This document shows positions 45,229-55,027 of a stretch of 64,000 nucleotides of DNA, piece by piece. Within the stretch, counting starts at the first letter, position 1, and each line of letters begins with the position of its first letter. The DNA lies in contig NZ_CP011803.1 of assembly GCF_001038625.1 (NCBI RefSeq), positions 2,666,001-2,730,000 on the forward strand, in the 5' to 3' direction. Source of the stretch: Clostridium carboxidivorans P7 (GTDB lineage Bacteria > Bacillota > Clostridia > Clostridiales > Clostridiaceae). A program made the position numbers and the translations under genes. The notes beneath the pieces were generated by a model. It ran no database searches and had not been told where the DNA came from. It worked only from the letters and a program-made list of their open reading frames with translations.

Positions 45229-45664
45229 TGACAAAAAATATGAAAAATGTGTCTGTGATGTGATTCATCATGAAATGGTAGTGTCAATGAAAAATTATAT
45301 ACAACATGGCAATACAAATTGTTTGGAACACAGTCTTTATGTGTCATATATCAGTTATATGATATGCAGACGATTGGGTCTTGACTATCGATCAGCAGCA
45401 AGAGGAGGATTACTTCATGACTTCTTCTTGTATGATTGGCATATGAGAAGACCACAAAAAGGACTGCATGGGTTTATTCATCCTAATATTGCATTGAAAA
45501 ATGCAAACAAGTACTTCAATTTGAATGATAATGAAAAGGACATCATACAGAAGCATATGTGGCCTTTAACCATAACATTACCACGATATAAAGAATCTTT
45601 TGTGGTGTTGTTTACAGACAAATATTGTGCATTTATGGAAACAGTTGGATTATTTGAAAAATAA
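45179..45664 (+). CDS. HD-domain phosphohydrolase
   Basis: 161 residues. HD motif pattern: His in CLEHSLYVSY, HD pair in GGLLHDFFLYDW, then HPNIA and a distal Asp in FTDKY. AAGGAG precedes the ATG at 45179, which overlaps the membrane-protein gene by 50 bases. This small HD protein commonly follows CmpB-like genes. Nucleotide or nucleotide-sugar hydrolysis is possible. Confidence 0.83.
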   Translation: MIEWIKLKLSLKIDFFSDKKYEKCVCDVIHHEMVVSMKNYIQHGNTNCLEHSLYVSYISYMICRRLGLDYRSAARGGLLHDFFLYDWHMRRPQKGLHGFIHPNIALKNANKYFNLNDNEKDIIQKHMWPLTITLPRYKESFVVLFTDKYCAFMETVGLFEK

Positions 45665-45695
45665 AACATTAATGTACTTAAAAGGAGTGATACCA

Positions 45696-46925
45696 ATGCA
45701 TTATAAAAAGGTATATTCAATTATTTTACTAGTTATTATGGTTACAACGCTAACTGCATGTAGTAAGACCTCAAATACTTCCTCTAATTTAAAAGAAGTA
45801 AAAGTACAGATGGTTAAAAAGGAAAGCGGAAACAAACAATCACAACTATCAGGAACCTTACAACCTTTCCAAGAAGCCACCGTTTCCTTCGAGGTTTCAG
45901 GTAGAATAAATTCTGTAAATGCACAAGAAGGTGCTAGTGTAAATGTAAATGATATTTTAGCAGCAGTAGATAGTAAGGATTATGAATTACAGTTACAGCA
46001 AGCTCAAGCAAATGTAGAAAAGTCCCAGGCAGCACTTAGTCAAACTATTAAAGGAGCTAGATCGCAGGAATTAGCAGAAGCTAATTTAAAGTTACAACAA
46101 GCAGAAACAGATTATAGCCAAGCTTTAACTGATTTTAAGAGATATGAATCCTTATATAAATCAGGTGCTATATCTCAAAGTGATTATGAAAAATCTAAAA
46201 ATAGTTTAAGTGCTGCAAAGACAAACAGAGACGCTACAAATCAAGCATATTCACTTACTGCTGAGGGTGCCACAGAGGAAGAAAAACAGCAGGTAAATTC
46301 AACTTACGCACAGGCTATTTATGTGAAGGATCAGGCTCAATTAACCCTTTCTAAAACCTCTCTTAAATCACCACTAAAAGGCGTTGTTATATCAAAATCT
46401 GTATCTCAAGGACAATTAGTATCTGCAGGTACTGCAGCATGTAAAATAGGAAATATAGATAAGCTTAAAGTTACTTTACCTGTACCAGATTATGAAATTT
46501 CATCCTGGAAAACAGGTGATAAAGTATCTGTAAATTTATATAACGAATCAATAGATGGACAGGTAACAAATATATATTCAGCTACCAATGAAAGTACAGG
46601 CAGCATAAATGTAGAGGTTACAATAGATAATGAAAAGCATAACTGGCACCCTGGACAAGTAGTTACTTGTGATCATAAAACTGATAGTGGAACTGCTATT
46701 TATGTTCCTAAAGAAGCAGTAATAAGCAGTGGAAGTTCAAACCCTTATGTCTTTCTTTTAAAAAATAATAAAGCAGTAAAAACTAGTGTTAAAATTGGTG
46801 AATTAAAAAATAATAAGTTAGAAATTAAATCAGGTATAAATGAAGATGAAAATCTAATTATTGAAGGAGCAGACAGGCTATCTAATGGTGATAAAGTAAA
46901 GGCGCTGGGGAGTGATAACAAGTGA
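45696..46925 (+). CDS. RND-type membrane fusion (adaptor) lipoprotein
   Basis: 409 residues. Lipobox LTAC (Cys about residue 20), barrel-sandwich start FEVSGRINSVNAQEGASV, coiled-coil hairpin with QLQQAQANVEKSQAALSQ (about residues 95-220), and beta-barrel part ending at YVPKEAVIS. HlyD/AcrA family. The ATG at 45696 has AAAAGGAG upstream. In a Gram-positive cell it would stabilise or prime the RND pump encoded next; the two genes overlap by 4 bases. Confidence 0.92.
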   Translation: MHYKKVYSIILLVIMVTTLTACSKTSNTSSNLKEVKVQMVKKESGNKQSQLSGTLQPFQEATVSFEVSGRINSVNAQEGASVNVNDILAAVDSKDYELQLQQAQANVEKSQAALSQTIKGARSQELAEANLKLQQAETDYSQALTDFKRYESLYKSGAISQSDYEKSKNSLSAAKTNRDATNQAYSLTAEGATEEEKQQVNSTYAQAIYVKDQAQLTLSKTSLKSPLKGVVISKSVSQGQLVSAGTAACKIGNIDKLKVTLPVPDYEISSWKTGDKVSVNLYNESIDGQVTNIYSATNESTGSINVEVTIDNEKHNWHPGQVVTCDHKTDSGTAIYVPKEAVISSGSSNPYVFLLKNNKAVKTSVKIGELKNNKLEIKSGINEDENLIIEGADRLSNGDKVKALGSDNK

Positions 46926-49900
46926 TTGAATTTGTAGTGAGAAAAAAGAAAATAACTATACTATTTTTTATAATAGCTGTCATTGGTGGAATATATGGCT
47001 TTATTAGTTTGCCTAGACAGGAAAATCCTGATACTATTAGTTATACTGCAGTGGTATCAACGATACTACCGGGAGGCACTCCAGAAAAAGTAGAACAAAC
47101 TGTAACCAAAAAAATAGAGGAAAGAATAAAGGAAATACAGGGTTTAAAATCAATTACCTCAGAGTCTAGGGATAATGTGTCTATTATTACTGTAGAAGTA
47201 AATAAAAAACAAAAGCCTAAAGAAAAATGGGATGAGCTTAGAAAGAAAGTACAAGATGCAGAGCCAGATTTACCAGACAATGCAAAAAAACCCCAAGTAA
47301 ATGATGATCTATCAAAAACTTTTATACAAACTTTAAATATTACAGCAAACTCTTTAGAGGATTTGTACAATATAAGAAAAGATATAAACGACTGGAAGGA
47401 TCAACTTAGAACAATTCCAGGAGTATCTGGTGTTACAATAGTAGGATTACCTGAAAAACAGGTAAAAGTGGATTTAGATACACAAAAATTATATAACTAT
47501 GGAGTGAGCTGGAAGCAGGTAACTGCAGCAATTAAGGGAGATAGAGATAAAACCCCCTTAGGCAATTTAGATAACGAAAACCACAGATATCAATTGGTAT
47601 TAAGCGAATCTTATAACCCTGAAGATTTAAACAATATAATTGTTTCAACCAGCAAAACAGGAACCCCAATTTATTTAAAGGATATAGGAAAAGCTTATAT
47701 GGACACTGAAAAAGTGGATCATTATATATATCATAATGGTAAGCCCGCTGTAAATATATCTGTTAACGCTGAAGTAGGAACAGATGTACCTTCAGCACAA
47801 AAGAAAGTCACTGAGAAAATAGAAACTTTTAAGAAATCACTGCCAAAAGGAATCAAGTTTGAAAATGTATATTCTACTAATGAAAGACTAGATGATATGT
47901 TCACAAGCTTGCTTCATGAAACAATTTCAGCTATTGCTTCAGTTTTAATTGTATGCTCTTTAGGATTAAGTTTTAATACCTCACTTATGATTGCACTAGC
48001 AATACCTATATCTATGTCCGTAAGCTTAATGTTAGCTCCAATTTTTGGCGTTACCTTTAATCAAATTACTGTATACGCATTAATTGTAGTGCTTGGAATC
48101 CTGGTAGATGATGCTGTAGTTGTAAATGATAATATAGATAGGCACATCATTGCTTTAGGAGAATCAGTAGGTGAAGCATCAATAAATGGACCAAAAGAGG
48201 TTTTCACCTCTATTTTAACAGCAACATTAGCAACCATTGCTTCATTTTTACCAATAGCTTTTTTACCTGGCAACACAGGTCAATTTGCCCGTCCATTACC
48301 TGTTATTGTTTGTATAGCTATGATAGCATCAATGGCTATGGCTCTTACTATTATACCAGTTTTTCGTATATGGCATGGTAAAAGAGCAGGTAATAAAGAT
48401 GATTTTAGCAAACCAGCAGGCATATTAGGAAAACAAATTAATACAATTACAAATTGGTATGCCAATAGGTTTATGGCTAAAATACTAGATAACCCTTTAA
48501 AAGCAGTTGCAGTATCAACCTTGATTACATTGTTTGCTTATATTTTAGTAGCTTTTGTACCAATACAGCTTTTTCCAAAGGCTGATAGAGCAGAAATGCT
48601 TATAAATATAAATAATCAGCCTGGAAGCAGTATACAAGATACAAAAACTATTGTAGAAGGTGTATCTAAATGGGTAACCTCTCAACCTAATGTAAAATTG
48701 GTATCTGCTTATGCAGGAGGCCCAACACCATCTATGTTTTTGACAAATGAAAATATAAAGGATAGTGAACAATCTGGACAAATTTTTGTAAAAATTGATA
48801 AAACGAAAACTAAAACTTCTGACGTAATTAATAAATGGAACAATGAATTAAAAAAACTCTATCCTCAGGCAGAGGTTATACCAAAAGAAGTGCTAATGGG
48901 ATTTCCAATAGGTAAACCAGTAGTAATAAGGATTTATGGACAAGATATAGATAAGCTTCGTAGTCTATCAGAGCAAGTAAAAGGTAAAATTAAAAACATT
49001 GAGGGAACTTCTAATGTAAAAGATAATATTGGCATTGATAATTATAGCTATAAAATAGAAGTAAATAAGGCTTTAATGGATAAAATGCAGGTCAATTATT
49101 CAGATATAACAAGTACCATTCGTTTGGTAAATGACGGTATAACCATAGATAAATTTGATGATAAAAGTGATATGTCAGATATAGTATTATATTCAAATAA
49201 ATCAAAGGAAGATCCAATGGTTAGTTTTGAACGTTTAAGTGTTCCCAATGCTCAGGGTAATCAAATACCTTTAAAGCAACTAGCTAAAATTACGCCTTCT
49301 TTCACAATTAATTCTATACCTCGTCGTAACTTGACTAGGTATGTTGAAATATCTGCTGATGTGGATGGCAGAACGGCAGCTGCTGTTATGAAAGATGTTA
49401 AAAAAGCAGTTGGAACTATTAACTTTCCTGAAGGTTTCAATTGGGAAACAGGAGGAGAAACTGTTGAATCTGTAGATATCTTCTCAGATTTAATAAAACT
49501 TTTAGTAATATCAGCAATATTAATCTTAGTTATTATAATATTACAATTTTACTCCTTTAGCGCTCCTATAATAGTTACTAGCACCTTCTTTTTAGCTTTT
49601 GGAGGCAGCATAATTGGACTATTTGTTACAAGAAAACAACTGGGATTTATGGCTATTTTAGGGGCTGTTGCACTAATAGGTATTGTTGCAAGAAATGGAA
49701 TAGTACTTATAGAATTTATTGAAGATGAAAGGAAAAAAGGTATTGATCTTAAGCAAGCAGTTATTAATGCTGGTGCAGCAAGATTTAGACCTGTTGTTTT
49801 AACTGCTATGACAGCAATTGCAGGACTTATACCAATGTCTATAGCTGGAGAAGTACTTTTCAAGCCTATGGGAATAGTTATTATTTTTGGCTTGATGTAT

Positions 49901-49984
49901 TCTACAGTTCTTACTTTAGTTGTAGTTCCATCTTTCTATACTATCGTTGCTGAACTAAAGATGAAATTTAAAAAGTCAAAATAA
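46922..49984 (+). CDS. RND-family (AcrB-like) proton-driven efflux permease
   Basis: 1020 residues, twelve helices with two large loops. N-terminal RRKKITIL-like start, GGTPEKVEQTVTKKIEE porter-domain block, proton relay Asp pair in GILVDDAVVVND (TM4), and GIVARNGIVLIEFI in the second half. GTG start overlaps the adaptor stop (GTGA). The HAE1-type pump is well known in Gram-negatives and less common in Firmicutes. Divergent from the TetR gene. Terminated by the hairpin at 49998-50021. Confidence 0.95.
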   Translation: MIEFVVRKKKITILFFIIAVIGGIYGFISLPRQENPDTISYTAVVSTILPGGTPEKVEQTVTKKIEERIKEIQGLKSITSESRDNVSIITVEVNKKQKPKEKWDELRKKVQDAEPDLPDNAKKPQVNDDLSKTFIQTLNITANSLEDLYNIRKDINDWKDQLRTIPGVSGVTIVGLPEKQVKVDLDTQKLYNYGVSWKQVTAAIKGDRDKTPLGNLDNENHRYQLVLSESYNPEDLNNIIVSTSKTGTPIYLKDIGKAYMDTEKVDHYIYHNGKPAVNISVNAEVGTDVPSAQKKVTEKIETFKKSLPKGIKFENVYSTNERLDDMFTSLLHETISAIASVLIVCSLGLSFNTSLMIALAIPISMSVSLMLAPIFGVTFNQITVYALIVVLGILVDDAVVVNDNIDRHIIALGESVGEASINGPKEVFTSILTATLATIASFLPIAFLPGNTGQFARPLPVIVCIAMIASMAMALTIIPVFRIWHGKRAGNKDDFSKPAGILGKQINTITNWYANRFMAKILDNPLKAVAVSTLITLFAYILVAFVPIQLFPKADRAEMLININNQPGSSIQDTKTIVEGVSKWVTSQPNVKLVSAYAGGPTPSMFLTNENIKDSEQSGQIFVKIDKTKTKTSDVINKWNNELKKLYPQAEVIPKEVLMGFPIGKPVVIRIYGQDIDKLRSLSEQVKGKIKNIEGTSNVKDNIGIDNYSYKIEVNKALMDKMQVNYSDITSTIRLVNDGITIDKFDDKSDMSDIVLYSNKSKEDPMVSFERLSVPNAQGNQIPLKQLAKITPSFTINSIPRRNLTRYVEISADVDGRTAAAVMKDVKKAVGTINFPEGFNWETGGETVESVDIFSDLIKLLVISAILILVIIILQFYSFSAPIIVTSTFFLAFGGSIIGLFVTRKQLGFMAILGAVALIGIVARNGIVLIEFIEDERKKGIDLKQAVINAGAARFRPVVLTAMTAIAGLIPMSIAGEVLFKPMGIVIIFGLMYSTVLTLVVVPSFYTIVAELKMKFKKSK

Positions 49985-49997
49985 AGATAGTAAGTGA

Positions 49998-50021
49998 ATG
50001 CGAAGAAATAGATCTTCGCAT
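49998..50021 (+). terminator. Terminator after RND pump gene
   Basis: Perfect stem ATGCGAAGA / TCTTCGCAT with a 6-base loop followed by TTTTCTTT. Confidence 0.85.
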
Positions 50022-50109
50022 TTTTCTTTAAATATACATATAAGAAATATTTTACAGGCCATCTTAGAAAATATCGTATAATCAACATCATTCTTAAACA
50101 TTAGGATAA

Positions 50110-50943
50110 TTATCTTATTGGAATTATAAGTTCAGTCACATAATTTTCTTCATCTACTGTGTTCATTATGTCTACAAGATAATTATCTATGGGCTCTCCA
50201 CAAATTTCGTATCCATTTTCATAAATGTATTTATACAACTTTCTATAACTATCTATCATATTGTCATAACTTCCATAATGAACAGCAGTAACAGCTTTAA
50301 AACCTCCAAATTTTCTAACTAAACCATCTATTTCTCTTTCTTCAGATATAACTATGCAAACCTCAATATCATAATCTTCCTTTTCTTTTTCTTCAAAGTC
50401 GATACAGTTATCATAATACACTGCCATAGCATTTTTTATAATATGAAAATTATTTCTTTCAACTAATGAGATCAGCTTACAGTATCTAACTGCAAATTCT
50501 TCAATAGTGCAGGGTCCTTTGCTTCTAATATAAGCAACATAAGATACAGGTATTTCTTTTATCTCAATTTTAAATTCCTCATGTTCTTTCTTTTGCCTCT
50601 TACTTTCTTTTATAAAAAACTGCAATTTTGTTTTTAACATTTTTAAATCATTAATTTTATTATCAATTTCTATACATTTTTCATTAATTTTTCTTGTGTT
50701 ATATTCTAAGTCTTCTCTTCCCAAAAGCACCTTTATTTCCTTTAATGAAAAACCTGCTTTCTTAAAATGCTTGATCACAAGTACCAAAGCCAATTGGTCA
50801 TTTGAATAATATCTATAATTACTATCTGGATCAATCTTTCTTGGTATCAGCAGTTTTATTTCATCATAATACCTCAGTGTTTTTATTGGAATATTGCATA
50901 TTTTAGATACTTCTCCTATTTGATAAAGTTTTTTACTTTTATC
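50110..50943 (-). CDS. MerR-family regulator with GyrI-like effector domain
   Basis: 277 residues. N-terminal MerR helix-turn-helix (YQIGEVSKICNIPIKTLRYY), linker coiled coil (residues ~80-125), C-terminal GyrI/BmrR-like ligand domain (about 130-277) with HYGSYDNM, a typical block. ATG at 50943 chosen for GAGGAG upstream. Such proteins activate multidrug-efflux genes; it converges on the RND operon end. Confidence 0.9.
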   Translation of the reverse strand, partial: DKSKKLYQIGEVSKICNIPIKTLRYYDEIKLLIPRKIDPDSNYRYYSNDQLALVLVIKHFKKAGFSLKEIKVLLGREDLEYNTRKINEKCIEIDNKINDLKMLKTKLQFFIKESKRQKKEHEEFKIEIKEIPVSYVAYIRSKGPCTIEEFAVRYCKLISLVERNNFHIIKNAMAVYYDNCIDFEEKEKEDYDIEVCIVISEEREIDGLVRKFGGFKAVTAVHYGSYDNMIDSYRKLYKYIYENGYEICGEPIDNYLVDIMNTVDEENYVTELIIPIR

Positions 50944-51191
50944 CATTATACTAATCAACTCCTCATATAAACGCAATTAACTATATTTTACCACATAGAT
51001 AATCTTGTACGGTATTCAATTTCAATTCCTGCTCCTTTAAGCAATGTCCCTAAAAGCCAAAGGAGCACTGTCAGCTTTTCTCTAGCCATTAATTCTCCAC
51101 TCTATTTTGAACTCAAGTAAAATTAGTTGATTATGTATATTTTTTTCAATATAATGAAAAGAAAGATATATAAAAGAAAGGCAATTAATAT

Positions 51192-51818
51192 ATGAAATAT
51201 GATGTAGAATTACTAAGGCAAGAAAATTATAAACCAACCTTTTGGTCTGGAGGCATGGCTACAGAACTTACTACATATCCGTTAAACTCTGATTATGCAA
51301 GTAAAAACTTTTTATGGAGATTAGGAGTTGCTAAAATTGATATACTAGAATCTACTTTTAGCAATCTGCCAAAAGTTTCACGTAAATTCATGGTTATAGA
51401 AGGACAAATAACCCTTGATCATGAAGATAGGTATAGAAAATTACTTAATCCCTTTGAACAGGACAATTTCATGGGCGATTGGAAAACTAAAACTTATGGT
51501 AAAGCTTCTGTTTTTAATTTAATGACACGGGAAAATTATAATGGTGAATTACTTCATCTTAATATTAACCCCAATAAACAGTTTAAGTTCGAATATAGAG
51601 CGCCATTAAATAAAGATTTATCAGCAATTTGTTTTTACACTGTAAATGGCAGCTTTAACTGTACTATTAATGATAAAGTTTTTGAAACTAATAAAAATGA
51701 TTTACTTTTAATTAACTGTATAAATTCAAGATGTACTCATGAATTTATGCTTTCTAATACTACTTCAGAAATTACCAATATAATAGTAAGCATAATATAT
51801 CGTAATTCTGTATATTAA
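51192..51818 (+). CDS. HutD/Ves-family cupin-like protein
   Basis: 208 residues. Start motif FWSGGMATELTTYP, NFLWRLGVAKI and FSNLPKVSRKFMVIEGQ follow the HutD/Ves pattern (W-R-S-I-A then FS-x-x-P-G-V-x-R). Two beta-barrel halves are expected. HutD proteins accompany histidine utilisation in other bacteria, but no hut genes are in the window. Good AAAGG site upstream. Confidence 0.82.
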   Translation: MKYDVELLRQENYKPTFWSGGMATELTTYPLNSDYASKNFLWRLGVAKIDILESTFSNLPKVSRKFMVIEGQITLDHEDRYRKLLNPFEQDNFMGDWKTKTYGKASVFNLMTRENYNGELLHLNINPNKQFKFEYRAPLNKDLSAICFYTVNGSFNCTINDKVFETNKNDLLLINCINSRCTHEFMLSNTTSEITNIIVSIIYRNSVY

Positions 51819-51932
51819 ATAATTAAAATTTCAGCTGCGTTATCCAGCGCTCCAGGTATATTATAGTTGGTGTCCATATGAGCATCTATAACAATTTTGC
51901 TAATTGACTTTTTAACTTTCTTTAATGCTCAT
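51815..51932 (-). pseudogene. Fragment of an M28 peptidase gene
   Basis: The minus strand encodes SKIVIDAHMDTNYNIPGAL then DNAAEIL and a stop. It matches GKIVIGAHMDTKYNTPGALD / DNAAGVA of the intact M28 peptidase at 52716-53894. Only ~35 codons remain, without start or the rest of the active site. It probably arose by partial duplication followed by decay. Confidence 0.75.
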
Positions 51933-51941
51933 ATGTCTCCA

Positions 51942-52586
51942 TTATATCAAGCCTTCCCATTCATTGAGAAATTCATTTAAAAAATTCTCCATATATTTAT
52001 GTCGTGACTCAGCTAGAATTTTAGCAGTCTCTGTATTCATCAACGCTTTTAACTTTAATAGCTTTTCATAAAAATGATTAATTGTTGTTCCCTTAGACTT
52101 AGTATATTCTTCTACATTCATATCTTTACGTGGTTCTTCATTTGGTATATGCATACTTCTATTTTTACTACCTCCATATGCAAATGTCCTTGCGATTCCA
52201 ATAGCCCCTATTGCATCAAGTCTGTCTGCATCTTGTACTATTTTTCCTTCCAAAGTTCTTGGAATTTGTGTACCCGTGCCCTTAAAAGATATTGATTGAA
52301 TTATGTCACATATATCCTTTATTTTTACATCCGCTATTTTGTTACTCCTTAAAAACGCTTCTGCATTTGAAGAAGCTCCTATATTTCCGCCAAATAATTT
52401 ATAATCATCTACATCATGTAATAAAGCAGCCAGTTGCACTATTTCTAAATTAGCATTTTCTTTTTTACAAATAGAAGTGGCTAATTTATAAACTCTAATA
52501 CTATGATAATAATCATGTCCACTATAATCATTTTCAAATCTCTCTTGAATATATAGCAATGTTTTTTCCAATAAATCTTTATTCAT
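51942..52586 (-). CDS. HD-domain phosphohydrolase (YedJ-like)
   Basis: 214 residues. HD superfamily metal ligands: HDYYHSIRV (first His), ALLHDVDDYK (HD pair), and a distal QDADRLDAIGAIGIARTF block with the final Asp, the pattern of the YedJ/YpgQ nucleotide phosphohydrolase branch. GGAG-type site precedes the ATG. Adjacent to the M28 fragment. Confidence 0.9.
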   Translation of the reverse strand: MNKDLLEKTLLYIQERFENDYSGHDYYHSIRVYKLATSICKKENANLEIVQLAALLHDVDDYKLFGGNIGASSNAEAFLRSNKIADVKIKDICDIIQSISFKGTGTQIPRTLEGKIVQDADRLDAIGAIGIARTFAYGGSKNRSMHIPNEEPRKDMNVEEYTKSKGTTINHFYEKLLKLKALMNTETAKILAESRHKYMENFLNEFLNEWEGLI

Positions 52587-52715
52587 ATTTTTTCTCCACC
52601 TTTAAAAATATCTTTAACAATTTTGCCACTTCTGAATTACAAATATCATCTTAACAAACTCATACCCTTCTGTAAATGCCTTAATATTTTATAATGTAGT
52701 AACTTTTTAAAATAC

Positions 52716-53894
52716 TTAACCAGAAAAAGCTGAAATAATTTCAACTATATACCTTACTATATGATCCACCATGTCAAAATCAATGGTATCCAACGTATCT
52801 TTTGAGGTATGGGTATATTCTAAAGCACCACTAAAAAGATCTGATGACGTTACTACTAAACAAGGTATGCCACGAAATATAAAAGGAACATGATCTCCAG
52901 CATACCATTCTTTACCTTTAACAATTTTTTCACTCTTACCTATAGTACAATTTATAATTTCACTTATATTATCATTTAGATTGTGAAAGGAAATGGCAGT
53001 TTCAGCTCCCTTATGACATGGTGAATCTATATTAATCATAAGCTTAATTCTATCTTTTTCATTATCAATTAATTTTAAATATTCCATTTCACCACACGCA
53101 CCATAAAATTCTTCACTATTAAATGGTACAATCTCTATATCGTATGCTGCAGATTTCAATACTTCAGCCACCTTTATCAGTACTGCCACTCCTGCTGCAT
53201 TGTCCAAAGCTCCAGGTGTATTATATTTTGTGTCCATATGCGCACCTATAACAATTTTGCCCATTGATTTTTCAGCTTTCTTTAATGCTGCAATCTGTCG
53301 GCTTTTGGATAACCTCTTATGGGAATCTATTGTCAAATGTACACTCTCACCTAAAAGCCCTGCAGCCTCAACTTTTGATAAAATTCTCTCATTAATATTT
53401 CCTGATGGTATTAAAAAATTTCCATCTTCAAAAAGTGGAAATGGATTTTGACCACTTAATGGATTCTGACCTGTTACAGCAATAATTGCTCTTGGCTTCT
53501 TCCTTTCTAGTAAAGAAATAAGATATTTATGCTCCTCAGGATAATAAAAAGGATAGTCTTTTGGCTGCAAAGGACTTTCTGTAAGTTTTCCTGACAATAA
53601 TAAGATAACACCATTACAGTCAATATCCTCTAACTCCTCCACAGTTTTGGCCATAATCAACTTTCCACTTCCTTTAAAGGGCTCAGAAAAAGGACTTGGC
53701 TCAACCTGGAACAAGTGATTGCTACTCTCAAGAGTTGATTTTCCATTTTCCCAAACAGTACATTCAAATGGCAGAGACTTTATTGAATAGTTCATATGTT
53801 TAAACTTGTTTTCTAAAAAATTTACTATTTCATCATTTGCAGCTGTTCCTACTGCACGTTCTTTTGTAATCACTTCAAAAACCTTACTTATCAT
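52716..53894 (-). CDS. M28-family zinc aminopeptidase-like protein
   Basis: 392 residues. Zinc ligands are visible: GAHMDTKYN (His), GALDNAAGVAV (bridging Asp), PFNSEEFYG (catalytic Glu and Glu ligand), INIDSP (Asp) and TSKDTLDTID region with final His in YTHTS. No signal peptide, so it appears cytoplasmic, unlike many M28 enzymes. PA-domain-like insertion around residues 100-180. Acts on peptides or amidated small molecules. Confidence 0.9.
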   Translation of the reverse strand: MISKVFEVITKERAVGTAANDEIVNFLENKFKHMNYSIKSLPFECTVWENGKSTLESSNHLFQVEPSPFSEPFKGSGKLIMAKTVEELEDIDCNGVILLLSGKLTESPLQPKDYPFYYPEEHKYLISLLERKKPRAIIAVTGQNPLSGQNPFPLFEDGNFLIPSGNINERILSKVEAAGLLGESVHLTIDSHKRLSKSRQIAALKKAEKSMGKIVIGAHMDTKYNTPGALDNAAGVAVLIKVAEVLKSAAYDIEIVPFNSEEFYGACGEMEYLKLIDNEKDRIKLMINIDSPCHKGAETAISFHNLNDNISEIINCTIGKSEKIVKGKEWYAGDHVPFIFRGIPCLVVTSSDLFSGALEYTHTSKDTLDTIDFDMVDHIVRYIVEIISAFSG

Positions 53895-53930
53895 TGTTTT
53901 ACCTCCAGTTTTTTTAATAATTTAGGATAA

Positions 53931-53986
53931 AAAAACAACACACCATCCTTCTATTAAAAATAACATAGAAAATATAGGGTGGTGTG
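53931..53986 (-). terminator. Terminator downstream of tandem-MerR gene
   Basis: CACACCATCC / GGGTGGTGTG arms (one mismatch) followed on the minus strand by TTGTTTTTTTATCC. Confidence 0.7.
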
Positions 53987-53998
53987 CAAGTGTAAGGT

Positions 53999-54760
53999 TT
54001 ATAAATTTTTCAGTTTTTCAATAATTGAAGGTATTTTTTGAGCTGCTTCTAGTAGTTTATTTAATTCATAAAGCCAACGATCTCCCACTGAAATAAAATC
54101 ATCATACTCCTGACAGTCCAGTGCTGATGCCACTAGCTCGGCATGTCCTTTATCATACATTGAAATACTGCGGTGAATCGAAGCCATACTATATCCGGAT
54201 TGTAATAACATATATATAATGTGTATTCTTCCTAAATCAGTACTTGAATAAAGTTTTTCACCTTTTGCACCTACTTCTTCTGGAAGAATCAACCCATTCC
54301 TTTCCCAGTTTCGTATAGCTTCCGCAGTAACTCCCATATAATCAGCAATATCTTTACGTGATAGCATTTTCTTTTCTAATAAGATTTCATTATCCCTGAT
54401 TGAGTTTGCCCAATTCTGCAGCATTTCACAGGACTTTTGGGCCTTCTTAATTTCTTGTTCAATCATCTGTATATAACAATCTGTATTTTGTTCTGCTTCA
54501 TCCCAATGTTTTTTTGCTATTGACCACATAATTTCATTACCAGCATTTCTTATGTGCCTGTTTGTAAAAGCATAGCCAAAAATGCAGCGACAAACCTTTA
54601 TTTGTAATACATGTAATTCTTCAAATATACGATAGTTATTCATATTTCTTTTTGCTTTAGATATAAAGCCTAGCTTTTCATATAATCTTACGGTATTTGG
54701 ATGAATACCATATATTCTAGCTAAGCCAATAACATTATATATTTTTTTCTTTTTCTCCAT
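53999..54760 (-). CDS. Regulator with two MerR-type helix-turn-helix domains
   Basis: 253 residues. First MerR HTH (residues ~7-70): IGLARIYGIHPNTVRLYEK. Second MerR-like HTH (about 130-190): MLSRKDIADYMGVTAEAIRN then WERNGLILP. A helical linker holds EAEQNTDCYIQMIEQEIKKA. Two DNA-binding heads in one chain without a separate effector domain is an unusual arrangement; it may bind DNA as a monomer or bridge operator sites. It is read from its own promoter region toward a strong terminator; no clear target. Confidence 0.85.
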   Translation of the reverse strand: MEKKKKIYNVIGLARIYGIHPNTVRLYEKLGFISKAKRNMNNYRIFEELHVLQIKVCRCIFGYAFTNRHIRNAGNEIMWSIAKKHWDEAEQNTDCYIQMIEQEIKKAQKSCEMLQNWANSIRDNEILLEKKMLSRKDIADYMGVTAEAIRNWERNGLILPEEVGAKGEKLYSSTDLGRIHIIYMLLQSGYSMASIHRSISMYDKGHAELVASALDCQEYDDFISVGDRWLYELNKLLEAAQKIPSIIEKLKNL

Positions 54761-55027
54761 AATACCTCACCATAATAACCGTTTCTAAATATATTATCAT
54801 TTTTTATTATATCTCCTAAAGCATTTAAAATAAAAGCTTTCCTCAAAATTTCCCCAACCATTTTTCTATTCTAACAAATATATAAAACAAGTATTCTAAC
54901 TCTTAAATTTCAAACAAGGTTTCTCAACAACACCAGGAGTAAGCTAACAATATTGGTAAAGCTTTGAAAATTTACTACGAAAATATTGTTAATGTATTTT
55001 TATCTATTATATAAGGAGTTTTGAATT

